Source: Nitrososphaerota archaeon (GTDB lineage: Archaea > Thermoproteota > Nitrososphaeria > Nitrososphaerales > JACQRY01). From it: DNA of 43,218 bases. The notes below the pieces were generated by a model. That model did not search any database. It was not told where the DNA came from and saw only the letters and a list, made by a program, of their open reading frames with translations. Position numbers and translations under genes: made by a program. Shown piece by piece: positions 7,722 to 16,077 of the stretch. The number at the start of each line of letters is the position of its first letter. Position 1 is the first letter of the stretch. The DNA lies in the NCBI GenBank assembly GCA_016184315.1, contig JACPCU010000029.1, positions 1-43,218 of the forward strand, in the 5' to 3' direction.

Positions 7722-8409
7722 AGCATTGAACCAGAAGGCCGTCGTCCTCCTCTCAGGAGGCCTAGACTCAGCAGTATGCCTCTGGAAAGCCAAGGAAGCA
7801 GGATGGATCCTCTACACCATAACCTACAACTTCCACCTCAGACACTCCAAGGAAATCCAAGCCGCCGAAAAACTAGCCGAGAAAGCAAATGCAGTAGAAC
7901 ATAGAACAGTAGATCTACCGTTCCTCAAAGAAATCAAAGATTCGGAGATAGACTCTTCACACCCCCTCCACAAAATCCTAGACAAGGTTTCATCAGCCTA
8001 CATCCCGATGAGGAACACAGCATTCTACGCCATTGCATCCTCCTGGGCTGAAAGCCTAGGCGCAAAATACGTGGTAGGGGGCCACATCGCCAGCGATCAC
8101 GCTTCCTTCCCAGACTCAACTCCAGAATACTTCCAGTTGTTCAACAGACTGTTAAAGACAGGGTCGTGGACAGGACGGGTCCAACCAATTAGGGTCGTGA
8201 CTCCTCTGAGCGGTTTGACCAAGGCGGATGTGGTCAGAGAGGCTGTAAGACTAAAAGTGCCCTTGGAGTTGACTTGGAGCTGCTATGAGCGCGGTGAGAA
8301 AGCGTGTGGACGATGCCCTGCCTGTGTCTCAAGGCTCAAAGCCTTTCAGTCTGCAGGGGTCAAAGACCCAGTGGAATACGAATATTCAGCTCCTTCGACA
8401 AAACTTTAA
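7699..8409 (+). CDS. queC: 7-cyano-7-deazaguanine (preQ0) synthase
   Basis: QueC converts 7-carboxy-7-deazaguanine to preQ0 using ATP and ammonia, the precursor inserted into tRNA for archaeosine. The PP-loop ATP-pyrophosphatase motif VLLSGGLDSA is at residues 17-26. The C-terminal zinc site is formed by the cysteines of CYERGEKACGRCPAC. Length 236 is normal. The start overlaps the end of the QueD-like gene by 23 nt, and the folE2-like gene follows after 48 nt, giving a preQ0 operon. QueE and the TGT enzymes are not in this window. Confidence 0.95.
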   Translation: MQIAPNGEALNQKAVVLLSGGLDSAVCLWKAKEAGWILYTITYNFHLRHSKEIQAAEKLAEKANAVEHRTVDLPFLKEIKDSEIDSSHPLHKILDKVSSAYIPMRNTAFYAIASSWAESLGAKYVVGGHIASDHASFPDSTPEYFQLFNRLLKTGSWTGRVQPIRVVTPLSGLTKADVVREAVRLKVPLELTWSCYERGEKACGRCPACVSRLKAFQSAGVKDPVEYEYSAPSTKL

Positions 8410-8457
8410 ACCCAATAGGTAGAATACCCTATGTCAGAAAGTTAGAGGCGGTAATCC

Positions 8458-9189
8458 TTGGCCAAGAAGTCACAAAACGAACGAGGATCGAAGACACATC
8501 TCCCCGATGTGCAGATGGAGAAGGCAGAAGTTTCCGTCCTAGCCGGCGTCACGAATCTCCAAGTCATGCACGAGTCTAGAGGAGTTACGCTCCCAGCCAA
8601 ATACACCATTCTGACATCAACCAACAGTAACCGTGGAGTTCACATGAGTAGACTGGTGGCTGCTGCGAAGAAGCATGGGTCAAGCTCCTACGTGGAACAA
8701 TCTATGAGGGAGATATGCAGAGAAGTAGATTTGACCCAACCCGGATGCAAGGTTGCCGTTGAGCTCCAATACCCGTTTCAAGATCAATTCGTCAACATAA
8801 GGGTTGAAACTGCTTCTGACGCGCCCTTCCAATACACCTTTGAGCGCATAGGGATCACCGCGTGCCCCTGCAGCAAAAAGATCGTCGGCATAGGCCACAT
8901 GCAGAGAGCATCCTTGAAGATGCAGCTGGTGAGCGATGAGATCCTTGACTTCGAGGAAGTAGCCTTGAGGATGGGTGAATGCTTCTCCACCATGCCCGAA
9001 GAATTCTTGAAGAGAGTGGACGAAGCAAAGAAGATAACCGAAGCTCAGCTGAACCCCAAGTTCGCAGAGGATCTGGTCAGAGAATGTTTGAAGCGTTTCC
9101 CAGATTCTTTAGCAATTGAAGCAAGATGCTTCGAGAGTATTCATGCCCACGACGCCACCGCCCTATGGCGCAAAGGTAACGCGAAGTAA
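8458..9189 (+). CDS. mptA: GTP cyclohydrolase of the FolE2/MptA family
   Basis: This is a 243-residue member of the type IB/archaeal GTP cyclohydrolase family, which opens the GTP ring to start pterin and 7-deazaguanine synthesis. Diagnostic segments are ESRGVTLPAKYTI near residue 40, HMSRLVAA, the ITACPCSK cysteine motif near residue 140 and GIGHMQRA. MptA enzymes yield the cyclic phosphate, FolE2 enzymes the triphosphate, and the sequence alone does not separate these. Clustered with queD-like and queC, it supplies the pathway's first step. It uses a TTG start. Confidence 0.9.
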   Translation: MAKKSQNERGSKTHLPDVQMEKAEVSVLAGVTNLQVMHESRGVTLPAKYTILTSTNSNRGVHMSRLVAAAKKHGSSSYVEQSMREICREVDLTQPGCKVAVELQYPFQDQFVNIRVETASDAPFQYTFERIGITACPCSKKIVGIGHMQRASLKMQLVSDEILDFEEVALRMGECFSTMPEEFLKRVDEAKKITEAQLNPKFAEDLVRECLKRFPDSLAIEARCFESIHAHDATALWRKGNAK

Positions 9190-9221
9190 ACACAATTCAA
9201 TCCAGCGTATTCCAGTAACAC

Positions 9222-9227
9222 TTTATC
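9222..9227 (+). promoter_or_regulatory. TATA-like box for the MFS gene
   Basis: TTTATC lies about 27-32 nt upstream of the ATG at 9254, consistent with a leaderless transcript starting at that codon rather than at the earlier in-frame ATG inside mptA. Confidence 0.4.
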
Positions 9228-9253
9228 TTCTCCCCATTTTAGACCGCGCTAAG

Positions 9254-10621
9254 ATGCATCCGGAGACTCGTGCCGTATCGGTCCTCGCAATCGTCTTTCT
9301 CTTCCACGCCCTCGGCAGGAACGTAATACTCCCCATCATGACACCGTATGCGAGACAGCTAGGAGCATCAGAGGCCATAGTAGGCGCGGTCATAGGAGTA
9401 TTCGGCTTAGGGAGAGTGCTATTCGACCTCCCAATAGGAGCCATGGTTCAGAAATACGGCGCGAAAAGAATAATGTCGATCGGCCTGATAACCGTACTCA
9501 CATCTTCAATCCTAGCAGTCACAGCCTTCGAACTGTGGGTTCTGATAGCTGCCAGACTGTTGGAAGGAGTGGGGGCCAGTCTTTTCTATATTGCTGGACT
9601 AGCCCTCCTAGCAAGAATCACGAGCCCCGAGAAACGAGGACGGTTAATGAGCATAACTTCCGGAATGGTCGACATCGGGATCATGTCGGGTCCTGCCATA
9701 GGAGGAGTGGTGGCAGAATTCTATGGGCTTTCGGCGCCATTCTACATCTACGTGTTGCTATCCGTTGCAGCCATACCACTAGTGGTTTATCCGCTACGTG
9801 AACCAGAGGACGCCGAGAAGACTGGGGCAAAATTCAATCTTGGGATCTTCAAAGAACTTCTAGTAAACAGAGATCTGTTGCTCGTAAACTTGGCTACCTT
9901 CGCCATTTTCGTGAGCCGCTTCGGTGTCATGTATACCGGTGTTTCTATCTTGGCCTATGATAATCTAGGCGTTTCAAAGGCAGCTTTGGGGGGAATGCTC
10001 GGACTAGCTAGTGTAGCATCATTTATACTACTGTATCCTATCGGATACCTGTCGGATCGATTCGGCAGAAAGCCGTTCATGTTCATGGCATTATGTTCAT
10101 CTGCGATCGTGGTGTTTCTTATGCCTAGAGTCACCGATGCCAACAGTTTGGCGATCGCCATAGTGATCTACGGTGCCGCCATCGGAGTGCACGGCCCTAC
10201 ACCCGCTTGGTTCACTGATCTTGCTCCAACTCATGCGAGGGGAAGCGCAATGGGGATGTACCGGTTCGTCAACGACATAGGACAAGCCCTAGGACCAATC
10301 ATGGTTGGCATCCTAATAGAGCTGACACGCACCGACATGGTGCAACCATTTCCCTTCGATTTCATAGTCGTTGTGCAACTGGCAATCGCCGTCCTGATAA
10401 TCAAAGCAAGAGATCCCAGATTCTCATTTCAGAACCCCAGAGAACAAAAAGGAGGAATCGAAACTGCAAACAGCTATCAAATCCATGAATCATCAGGCAG
10501 CTTGAACTCAGTGCAAAGCTCCAAGAGCTTTTTGAACAGACTTTGGCTTCAAAGCAAGAACCATGTAACGACTGCGACACAGGAAGAAGCTAATTGCTCA
10601 AGAAAGACCAAGGCTCCCTGA
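9254..10621 (+). CDS. MFS transporter, drug/sugar exporter type
   Basis: This is a multi-pass membrane protein of the major facilitator superfamily, about 455 residues with roughly 12 hydrophobic segments. The loop 2-3 signature is seen as DLPIGAMVQKYGAKR, and the second half repeats it as PIGYLSDRFGRKP. The last 60 residues are polar, serine-rich and probably cytoplasmic. The frame is open from 9116, but that would overlap mptA and add a hydrophilic leader, while ATG 9254 has a TATA box at leaderless distance. The TrmB-type regulator immediately downstream may control it. The substrate is unknown. Confidence 0.85.
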   Translation: MHPETRAVSVLAIVFLFHALGRNVILPIMTPYARQLGASEAIVGAVIGVFGLGRVLFDLPIGAMVQKYGAKRIMSIGLITVLTSSILAVTAFELWVLIAARLLEGVGASLFYIAGLALLARITSPEKRGRLMSITSGMVDIGIMSGPAIGGVVAEFYGLSAPFYIYVLLSVAAIPLVVYPLREPEDAEKTGAKFNLGIFKELLVNRDLLLVNLATFAIFVSRFGVMYTGVSILAYDNLGVSKAALGGMLGLASVASFILLYPIGYLSDRFGRKPFMFMALCSSAIVVFLMPRVTDANSLAIAIVIYGAAIGVHGPTPAWFTDLAPTHARGSAMGMYRFVNDIGQALGPIMVGILIELTRTDMVQPFPFDFIVVVQLAIAVLIIKARDPRFSFQNPREQKGGIETANSYQIHESSGSLNSVQSSKSFLNRLWLQSKNHVTTATQEEANCSRKTKAP

Positions 10622-10686
10622 TACTTGCCCACAACAACCCTACCTAAACGTCCCACAGAAGACAAAAGTCAACTCACATCGAAGTA

Positions 10687-10694
10687 TTTTATAC
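10687..10694 (+). promoter_or_regulatory. TATA box of the TrmB-family gene
   Basis: TTTTATAC lies 26-33 nt upstream of the TTG at 10720, the spacing for a leaderless transcript starting at that codon. Confidence 0.5.
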
Positions 10695-10719
10695 AGGTCT
10701 GAATATCCCACGCAAGGCT

Positions 10720-11543
10720 TTGTCAGCCTCTGAAGACCTCCTAAAAGAAGCCCTCAAACTCAGCCTATACGAATCCAGAGTCTACCTTGCTCTCCTTAAA
10801 GGAAACTCAGCCTATACGAATCCAGAGTCTACCTTGCTCTCCTTAAAGGAACCATGTCTGCAAAAGAAGTATCACGTGTGTCAAAAGTACCTTTGCCTCG
10901 AGTCTACGACACTCTGCGAAGCCTTGAGGAGAAGGGTTTTGCTGAGGAAGCAGGAGACAAGTTTCAAGCCTTGCCGCCCACGCAGGTTTTGCAGGGGCGT
11001 CTAGCTCAGTTCGAAGATCTTTTCCGAAGAGAACAGGAGGACAGGCAGAGAGCCACAACACGCCTCCTTTCCACGTTAGAGTCTCAATACCAGAAAAGAG
11101 AAGTTGGAGATCAGGAGATCACGCTTCTGAGAGGCATTCATGCAATAGCAAACCGGTTCGCAGAGATACTCCAAGACTCACAAGACATCATCCTAGGAGT
11201 AAGAAAAGCCATTGCAGCCAAGGATCTCTTCAAACCCTATTTAGCGCAGACAGACAGAAAAAAGAGGATTCGGATCCTAGTTTCAGGAGACGTTAAGTTG
11301 TCGAAAGAAGATCTAGCGGTAATTACACAAGCCGGTGTAGATCTAAGGCAATGTGGAATCCTTCTCTTCGACGTGATGGTCTCAGATGATAGAGACGTTT
11401 TGATCGGTGTCCCAGATCCGTTGAGCGAAGACGTGTATCACTCAATAGCGATATGGCTCAGGAATCCTTCTTTCGCGAAATCTATCCGTGAATCACTGGA
11501 GCAGCTCTGGAGCACAGGTGAAACTGCAGCATCGCAACTCTAG
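10720..11543 (+). pseudogene. TrmB-family transcription regulator interrupted by a 47-bp tandem duplication
   Basis: TrmB-family proteins are archaeal winged-helix regulators, often of sugar uptake. The N-terminal helix begins at TTG 10720 and reads LKLSLYESRVYLALLKG. A perfect 47-bp direct duplication (10756-10851) then shifts the frame. From about 10854 the second frame continues MSAKEVSRVSKV...RVYDTLRSLEEKGF, the recognition helix and wing, followed by the effector-binding domain to 11543. Dropping one repeat unit gives an uninterrupted protein of about 258 residues, normal for the family. As written, the protein is truncated after the repeat, unless the internal ATG at 10854 initiates a form lacking the first helix. 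It lies directly downstream of an MFS transporter. Confidence 0.85.
10756..10851 (+). repeat. Perfect 47-bp tandem duplication inside the TrmB-type gene
   Basis: Bases 10756-10802 are repeated at 10803-10849, and the match continues two more bases to 10851. The unit is not a multiple of three, so it breaks the reading frame. Absence of any mismatch implies a recent event or an assembly artefact. Confidence 0.95.
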
Positions 11544-11971
11544 GCGTGGCGAATCCACTCATGAGACCCGTCCGCATAGAGCTCCTTCTTGAATAAAGCT
11601 GGCTCAGACTTGTAGCGCTCAACAGCCTCCCTTAATCCAGCGAACACTATATCACGGCTGCGACCTGCCGCAGCAACGAAGACCACGCTCTCTCCTATGT
11701 CAAACTCTCCGATCAGATGGTAGATGCGGACAAAGGTTAACCCATACTTCTTCTCTGTATCCTCGCATACTCTCTGCACGACTTTGTTGGCATGCTCCTC
11801 ATAGGACTGCATCTCCAGCTGCGCCACAGTCTTATCATCCTTACCCACATTCTTCACTATTCCCATGAATGTGGCGAAAGCACCCACATCGCTGGGCAGA
11901 CCTTGGAGCAGCTCCTTGTTTACCACCATGAAATCTAGGCTACCCTTGGGGTAGACGCCGGGCTTAAGCAT
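11540..11971 (-). CDS. moaE: Molybdopterin synthase catalytic subunit
   Basis: MoaE inserts sulfur, delivered by MoaD thiocarboxylate, into precursor Z to give molybdopterin. The 143-residue protein shows the family core AFATFMGIVKN near residue 30, a middle block VRIYHLIGEFDIGESVVFVAAAGRSR, and the catalytic-lysine C-terminal motif FKKELYADGSHEWI. Length is normal. It converges on the TrmB-type gene with a 4-base overlap of their ends. No moaD is visible here, so the partner must be elsewhere. It implies a molybdenum or tungsten enzyme in the organism. Confidence 0.92.
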   Translation of the reverse strand: MLKPGVYPKGSLDFMVVNKELLQGLPSDVGAFATFMGIVKNVGKDDKTVAQLEMQSYEEHANKVVQRVCEDTEKKYGLTFVRIYHLIGEFDIGESVVFVAAAGRSRDIVFAGLREAVERYKSEPALFKKELYADGSHEWIRHA

Positions 11972-12023
11972 CTATTCACCTTGCTCCGCAACAAAACGAG
12001 GGTTGGGAGTAGCCTAAATAGGT

Positions 12024-12548
12024 TCACTTAGCTCTGACACTTAGCGGCTTCCTCTTCACCTCTGAGCCGCACACATCACATATTTTTCTCACTTTTCCGT
12101 GGAAAGTCTTTCCGCAGCCGGGGCAATACCACAGCCACCTCACCAGCCTGAAATCTTTTTTCGCTGATCTATGCTTCAAGCCAAGGGCCCTAGCGACATT
12201 AGCAACTGCGTAATCATCAGACACCAAAATCAGAGAATACTGTTCCTTCAACTCCAAGGCCAAAGCAAGCACCGAAATATCTGCTACCGAAAGCTTAGCT
12301 AAATCTCCGCTCGCCGAAGCTGTCTCCACAACCTTCCCAGCTCGGCTGAGAGAACCCTCCCTGACCTCAAGTTTCCCTGAAGCCAACGCTCCTTCAACCA
12401 CCGCAGCCCTAAGCTCGTCACGGCAAACTTCTACTATAACCTGAGGCGTAGTGCAACCCTTCGCAGCTCCACCAAAAGGTATCCCCGCATAGAAAGCCGT
12501 GGCGTCGAAGACCAATACCATTTTCTCTTCATCAATCTGGGTAACCAT
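12024..12548 (-). CDS. rRNA maturation endonuclease Nob1
   Basis: Nob1 cuts the 3' end of the small-subunit rRNA precursor. The 174-residue protein has an N-terminal PIN domain (LVFDATAFYAG with Asp15, and VADISVLALALE, LILVSDDYAVANVA further on). A C-terminal zinc ribbon has cysteines 142, 145, 157 and 160 (CPGCGKTF...CDVCG). This PIN-plus-ribbon order is the archaeal Nob1 arrangement. Its ATG overlaps the TAA of nadK by one base, so the two are translationally coupled. Confidence 0.92.
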   Translation of the reverse strand: MVTQIDEEKMVLVFDATAFYAGIPFGGAAKGCTTPQVIVEVCRDELRAAVVEGALASGKLEVREGSLSRAGKVVETASASGDLAKLSVADISVLALALELKEQYSLILVSDDYAVANVARALGLKHRSAKKDFRLVRWLWYCPGCGKTFHGKVRKICDVCGSEVKRKPLSVRAK

Positions 12549-13366
12549 TATCTGAAGCCCAGATTAGATAATTGGCGCAAAGGCTTGTCCTCGAACCTTA
12601 TGAAGACCGCTGGCGACGCATGTCTTCTAACAGTTACAGTGGCACCTGCTTCCACAGGGAATACGCTGTAGCCATCTATCACAAGGTTAGTGGGTTCACT
12701 GGCAGAGACCGCGACGATGCCTGTTGGCGCCACAATGGGTGGCATACGGGAGATCGAGCATACAGGAGTTACTAGAAACACCTCCAAGTCCCCTGACACG
12801 ACGGGGCCGCCAGCAGAAAGAGAATGACCAGTAGAGCCAGTAGGAGTAGCTACCAGTACTCCATCCATGCCCTGCTCAAACCTATCAGTCTTCTGAATTG
12901 TTATCGTATATTTTGGGGTACGAGTCTTGCTTACACGAGTCAAATAGACCTCGTTGGCTGCAGGCGGATACGTCTGAGAACCGGTAGAAGCCAGCAGCTT
13001 TAACCTCTTCTCCAAAGTGAAATCGCCATCACGGAGACGTTTCACCACCTGTTCCACCTGATCAGGACTAGCTTCAGACATCACTCCTCTGCCGCCCACA
13101 TTAACCCCTAGGACAGGAGTATCATTATCAAAGACACGGAAACTGCGAAGAACAGTGCCATCCCCACCCACAGCTAAGACAGCGTTAACCTTCATGTTGC
13201 CAACATCAGCGTCAGAGACTTGCCGTAGCTGTGGAATGGCAAGAGGCTGAACAGTCACAGCGTCGATACCGCCCTTGGCTAAAGCATCAGCCAAACGGAG
13301 AGAAACAGACTCGGCGTTCTTATCATTCTGCTTGGCAACTATGGCGACGCTTCTGACCTGATGCAT
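12548..13366 (-). CDS. nadK: NAD(+) kinase
   Basis: This enzyme phosphorylates NAD to NADP. It has the ATP-NAD kinase motif GGDGT at residues 67-71, followed by VLGVNVGGRG, the AANEVYLTR segment and the glycine-rich TPTGSTGHSLSAGGPVV. Length 272 is typical of archaeal enzymes. It is upstream of and coupled to nob1, a neighbourhood of housekeeping genes. Confidence 0.95.
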   Translation of the reverse strand: MHQVRSVAIVAKQNDKNAESVSLRLADALAKGGIDAVTVQPLAIPQLRQVSDADVGNMKVNAVLAVGGDGTVLRSFRVFDNDTPVLGVNVGGRGVMSEASPDQVEQVVKRLRDGDFTLEKRLKLLASTGSQTYPPAANEVYLTRVSKTRTPKYTITIQKTDRFEQGMDGVLVATPTGSTGHSLSAGGPVVSGDLEVFLVTPVCSISRMPPIVAPTGIVAVSASEPTNLVIDGYSVFPVEAGATVTVRRHASPAVFIRFEDKPLRQLSNLGFR

Positions 13367-13432
13367 AAAGGAACTACCAGAAGACGTTGCACCCGAAGTA
13401 GACTGACTGTATATAGCCTTGTCGTGGAAACC

Positions 13433-13894
13433 CTATTTTCTCTTCAACCACTTCCTATTATCCCATGAAACAACCTTCAGGGGAGTGACCTCAACCACTT
13501 CCCTCGGCTCCACCTCAAACTGCTTCCTCCACTCTACAGGCATCTCAACAGTATTCCTCTCCCCTCTGTAGCGGGCGAGGAGGTCTTTGATCACGGAGTC
13601 TCTCAGCGAAGCATCTTCAACTACGCGGGCCTTACCCTCGATCATCACGCCCCTAAGCTCAGTATACTTCTCTCCGTCTTCAACAACACAGGAAACCCAT
13701 GGGTTGGCAGCTAGATTCTTGATCTTCTTCTTGTAGCCTTGGGCCCTGAAAAAGATCTCTCTTCCTCTAACCAGAAACCAGACTGGCGTGTTGTGAGGTT
13801 TGCCATCAGATGAAACTGTAGCTACCACCAAGATCTTGTGTTCACTCAGGAAGCTCCAAGCTTCTTCTTCACTCATTGGGATATACTGCTTCAC
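13433..13894 (-). CDS. Pyridoxamine-phosphate-oxidase-fold flavin/F420-binding protein
   Basis: This 153-residue protein has the split beta-barrel of the PPOX superfamily. It begins LSEHKILVVATVSSDGKPHNTPVWF, has REIFFRAQGYKKKIKNLAANPWVSCVVED in the middle, and a C-terminal WRKQFEVEPREVVEVTP. In actinobacteria and archaea such proteins often bind F420 or FMN as reductases, or heme. No substrate can be assigned. It is divergent from the aIF5A gene. Confidence 0.82.
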   Translation of the reverse strand: MKQYIPMSEEEAWSFLSEHKILVVATVSSDGKPHNTPVWFLVRGREIFFRAQGYKKKIKNLAANPWVSCVVEDGEKYTELRGVMIEGKARVVEDASLRDSVIKDLLARYRGERNTVEMPVEWRKQFEVEPREVVEVTPLKVVSWDNRKWLKRK

Positions 13895-13948
13895 GGCAGA
13901 CCGCTCAACATGCTCAGTAAAATATCCTTAAGGTTTCCCCCACCGAGC

Positions 13949-13958
13949 TTTTAATATA
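13949..13958 (+). promoter_or_regulatory. TATA box of the aIF5A gene
   Basis: The strong archaeal box TTTTAATATA lies 51-60 nt upstream of the ATG at 14009. This predicts a short 5' leader of about 25-30 nt that carries a weak Shine-Dalgarno-like TAGGAG near 13989. Confidence 0.55.
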
Positions 13959-14008
13959 GGGCTTAAGAGAGATTGATGAGAATCATCTAGGAGCAAGAGT
14001 GGCGACCT

Positions 14009-14407
14009 ATGAGCAAACCAGTTGACTTGGGAATCGTCAAAGAAGGCTCTTACATCATGATCGAAGGAGAGCCATGCAGAGTAGTTGAATACGATAAATC
14101 TAAACCAGGCAAACACGGCTCAGCTAAAGCTAGGGTAGTAGGGATGGGGGTCTTCGACGGGGTGAAGAGAAGCCTAGTCTCACCAGTGGACTCGAACGTT
14201 GAGGTGCCCATCATAGACAAGAGGTCAGCACAAGTGATCTCTATGACCGCCTCCAACGTTCAACTCATGGATCTGGAGAGCTTCGAAGTCTTCGAGCTTC
14301 CCAACCCCAGCAGCGAGGGTCTTGGCGGAAAGACGTTGAGCAACGGCGCGGAATGCGAATACTGGGCGATTCTCGGCCGAAGAAAGATCATGCGAATTAA
14401 AGGCTGA
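14009..14407 (+). CDS. Translation initiation factor aIF5A
   Basis: This is a 132-residue eIF5A homologue that helps ribosomes through stalled (polyproline) stretches. The conserved hypusination loop SKPGKHGSAKAR puts the modified lysine at position 35. The C-terminal OB domain follows with VQLMDLESFEVFELP. Start ATG at 14009 gives the normal archaeal length. Dph6, which modifies the partner elongation factor aEF2, lies 1 kb downstream. Confidence 0.96.
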   Translation: MSKPVDLGIVKEGSYIMIEGEPCRVVEYDKSKPGKHGSAKARVVGMGVFDGVKRSLVSPVDSNVEVPIIDKRSAQVISMTASNVQLMDLESFEVFELPNPSSEGLGGKTLSNGAECEYWAILGRRKIMRIKG

Positions 14408-14451
14408 ACCTGCACACATAGATACAGCTAAGACGCAAGAAGGCCTAGGCG

Positions 14452-15363
14452 TTGTTCGAGGGGCTTGCAGCAGCTTTCACTGTTGGGGCAGCCTTCAGCT
14501 TCGCCACCAGAAGCGTAATTCTCAGGAAAGGAGTAGTCAAGTCAGACCCCTTCACCGGGGTTTTCATCTCTCTTGTAGTCTCTTTGCCTACGGCACTGGT
14601 AGCAGCTTTTCTGAACGGCGACTTATCTAGGCCTATGAACTTCGGTTTGATTCCACTGGTCTCTCTTGCTCTCGCCGGTATTCTACACTTCGTTGTGGGC
14701 CGAGGCTTCAGCTACGCGGCCATCAAGTCGATAGGTGCTTCACGAACAGAGACCTTGATCAACACTCAGCTCATCCTCTCCTCAGCTCTCGGTGTATTGG
14801 TGTTGAACGAGGAGATTACGGTACCTCTGTTAATCGGGATGGCGTTGATTCTTACGGGGATCATGTTGATCTCCCTTGAGGAGATACGGAGGGAGAAACA
14901 TGCCGGCGGAGCAAAGGGAGGAGGCAGAGCAAAGATGAAGGGTTTAACTTACGGTGCCCTTGCTGGTGCAGTTACAGGCGTAACGCCGTTTCTGGTGAGA
15001 GTAGGAATAAACCAGTTCGGACCCGCAATTGTTGGGAACATCGTCTCAACCATATTCGCGCTGGCAGCCGCTCTACCAGTACTCATGGCGACCAGAAACC
15101 AGCTTACACTGACCCGCCTAGACTCCAACACTCTGAAGCTGTTAACCGTATCAGGCTTCTTCGCAGGGTTAGCTCAAATCCTCCGTTACCTTGCCTTGAG
15201 CATTGCACCCATAGTCTTTGTGGCCCCGATCATGCAGACTAACAACCTGTTCGTTCTCGTATTGTCATATGCTGTCATACAACGCTTGGAGAAAATCAAC
15301 ATCCTTGTGGTTGGAGGTTCTCTGATGGTGATCACCGGAGCAGTCACCGTATTAACGCAGTAA
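14452..15363 (+). CDS. EamA/DMT-family transporter
   Basis: This 303-residue membrane protein has about ten hydrophobic helices in two homologous halves, the layout of drug/metabolite transporters. A cytoplasmic, charged loop EEIRREKHAGGAKGGGRAKMKG separates the halves near residue 150. The segment SRTETLINTQLILSSALGVLVLNEEITVPLLIGMALILTG matches the EamA end of helices 3-5. It starts at TTG. Substrate unknown. Its stop is 25 nt before dph6, so co-transcription is likely. Confidence 0.85.
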   Translation: MFEGLAAAFTVGAAFSFATRSVILRKGVVKSDPFTGVFISLVVSLPTALVAAFLNGDLSRPMNFGLIPLVSLALAGILHFVVGRGFSYAAIKSIGASRTETLINTQLILSSALGVLVLNEEITVPLLIGMALILTGIMLISLEEIRREKHAGGAKGGGRAKMKGLTYGALAGAVTGVTPFLVRVGINQFGPAIVGNIVSTIFALAAALPVLMATRNQLTLTRLDSNTLKLLTVSGFFAGLAQILRYLALSIAPIVFVAPIMQTNNLFVLVLSYAVIQRLEKINILVVGGSLMVITGAVTVLTQ

Positions 15364-15388
15364 ATCCTTCCAACCGGTAAAGATAGCA

Positions 15389-16075
15389 ATGTCTCCGCAG
15401 AAAAAGTTCAGAGTCGTGGCCCTATCGTCAGGAGGCAAAGACTCCACTCTAGCTATGCATCTTGCTTGTGAGAGAGGGTACAAAGTGGATGCTTTACTCA
15501 CCATGCTTCCAGAGGATCCTGAAAGCATGCTTTACCATGCACATAACGTGGAGAATGTTGAGAAGATCGCTCGATGCATGGGGTTAGACTGGCTGAGTTT
15601 CCGAGCAAAGAAAGACGATGAGCTGGGAAGTCTCAGCGAAGCTTTGATGGCTCTCGACGTTGATATGTTCGTCACAGGAGGAATTGCGTCGCGATATCAG
15701 AAGGACAGGTTTGACAAGATCGCGTCAGAGCTGGGTGTTACTCATTACGCTCCTCTGTGGGGCTGGTCTCCCAGACAGGTTTTGGGAGGAGTAGTTGATA
15801 CAGGCCTTGACGCGGTGCTCATAGTTGTTGCAGCCCTAGGGTTGGATGAAAGATGGCTGGGCGTTCATCTCACCAGAGACAAGATCGAGGAGTTGACGCG
15901 GGCTTCTGTGAAATACGGTTTCAACGCTACGGGTGAAGGAGGAGACTTCGAATCCTTCGTCCTAGACGGGCCTCTCTACCAGAAGAGACTCATCATCAGA
16001 GAAGCGGAGAAGAAATGGTTTGGCGACAGAGGCGTCTTAAACATCAAGAGTCTTGACATCGTGGAGAAGCCTTAA
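15389..16075 (+). CDS. dph6: Diphthine-ammonia ligase
   Basis: Dph6 performs the last, ATP-dependent amidation that converts diphthine to diphthamide on elongation factor 2. The 228-residue protein starts with the PP-loop ALSSGGKDSTLA (about residues 11-22) and has the family motif TGEGGDFESFVLDGP near residue 185. The middle segment LGVTHYAPLWGWSP matches archaeal Dph6 (MJ0570-like). ATG start and length are normal. Confidence 0.92.
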   Translation: MSPQKKFRVVALSSGGKDSTLAMHLACERGYKVDALLTMLPEDPESMLYHAHNVENVEKIARCMGLDWLSFRAKKDDELGSLSEALMALDVDMFVTGGIASRYQKDRFDKIASELGVTHYAPLWGWSPRQVLGGVVDTGLDAVLIVVAALGLDERWLGVHLTRDKIEELTRASVKYGFNATGEGGDFESFVLDGPLYQKRLIIREAEKKWFGDRGVLNIKSLDIVEKP

Positions 16076-16077
16076 CG

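Noticed and set aside
9116-9253. In-frame upstream extension of the MFS gene inside mptA
   Set aside because: It would overlap mptA and add a hydrophilic leader, while ATG 9254 has a TATA box at leaderless distance.
14401-14451. Possible terminator or small gene between the aIF5A and EamA genes
   Set aside because: No stem-loop plus T-run and no frame of useful length.
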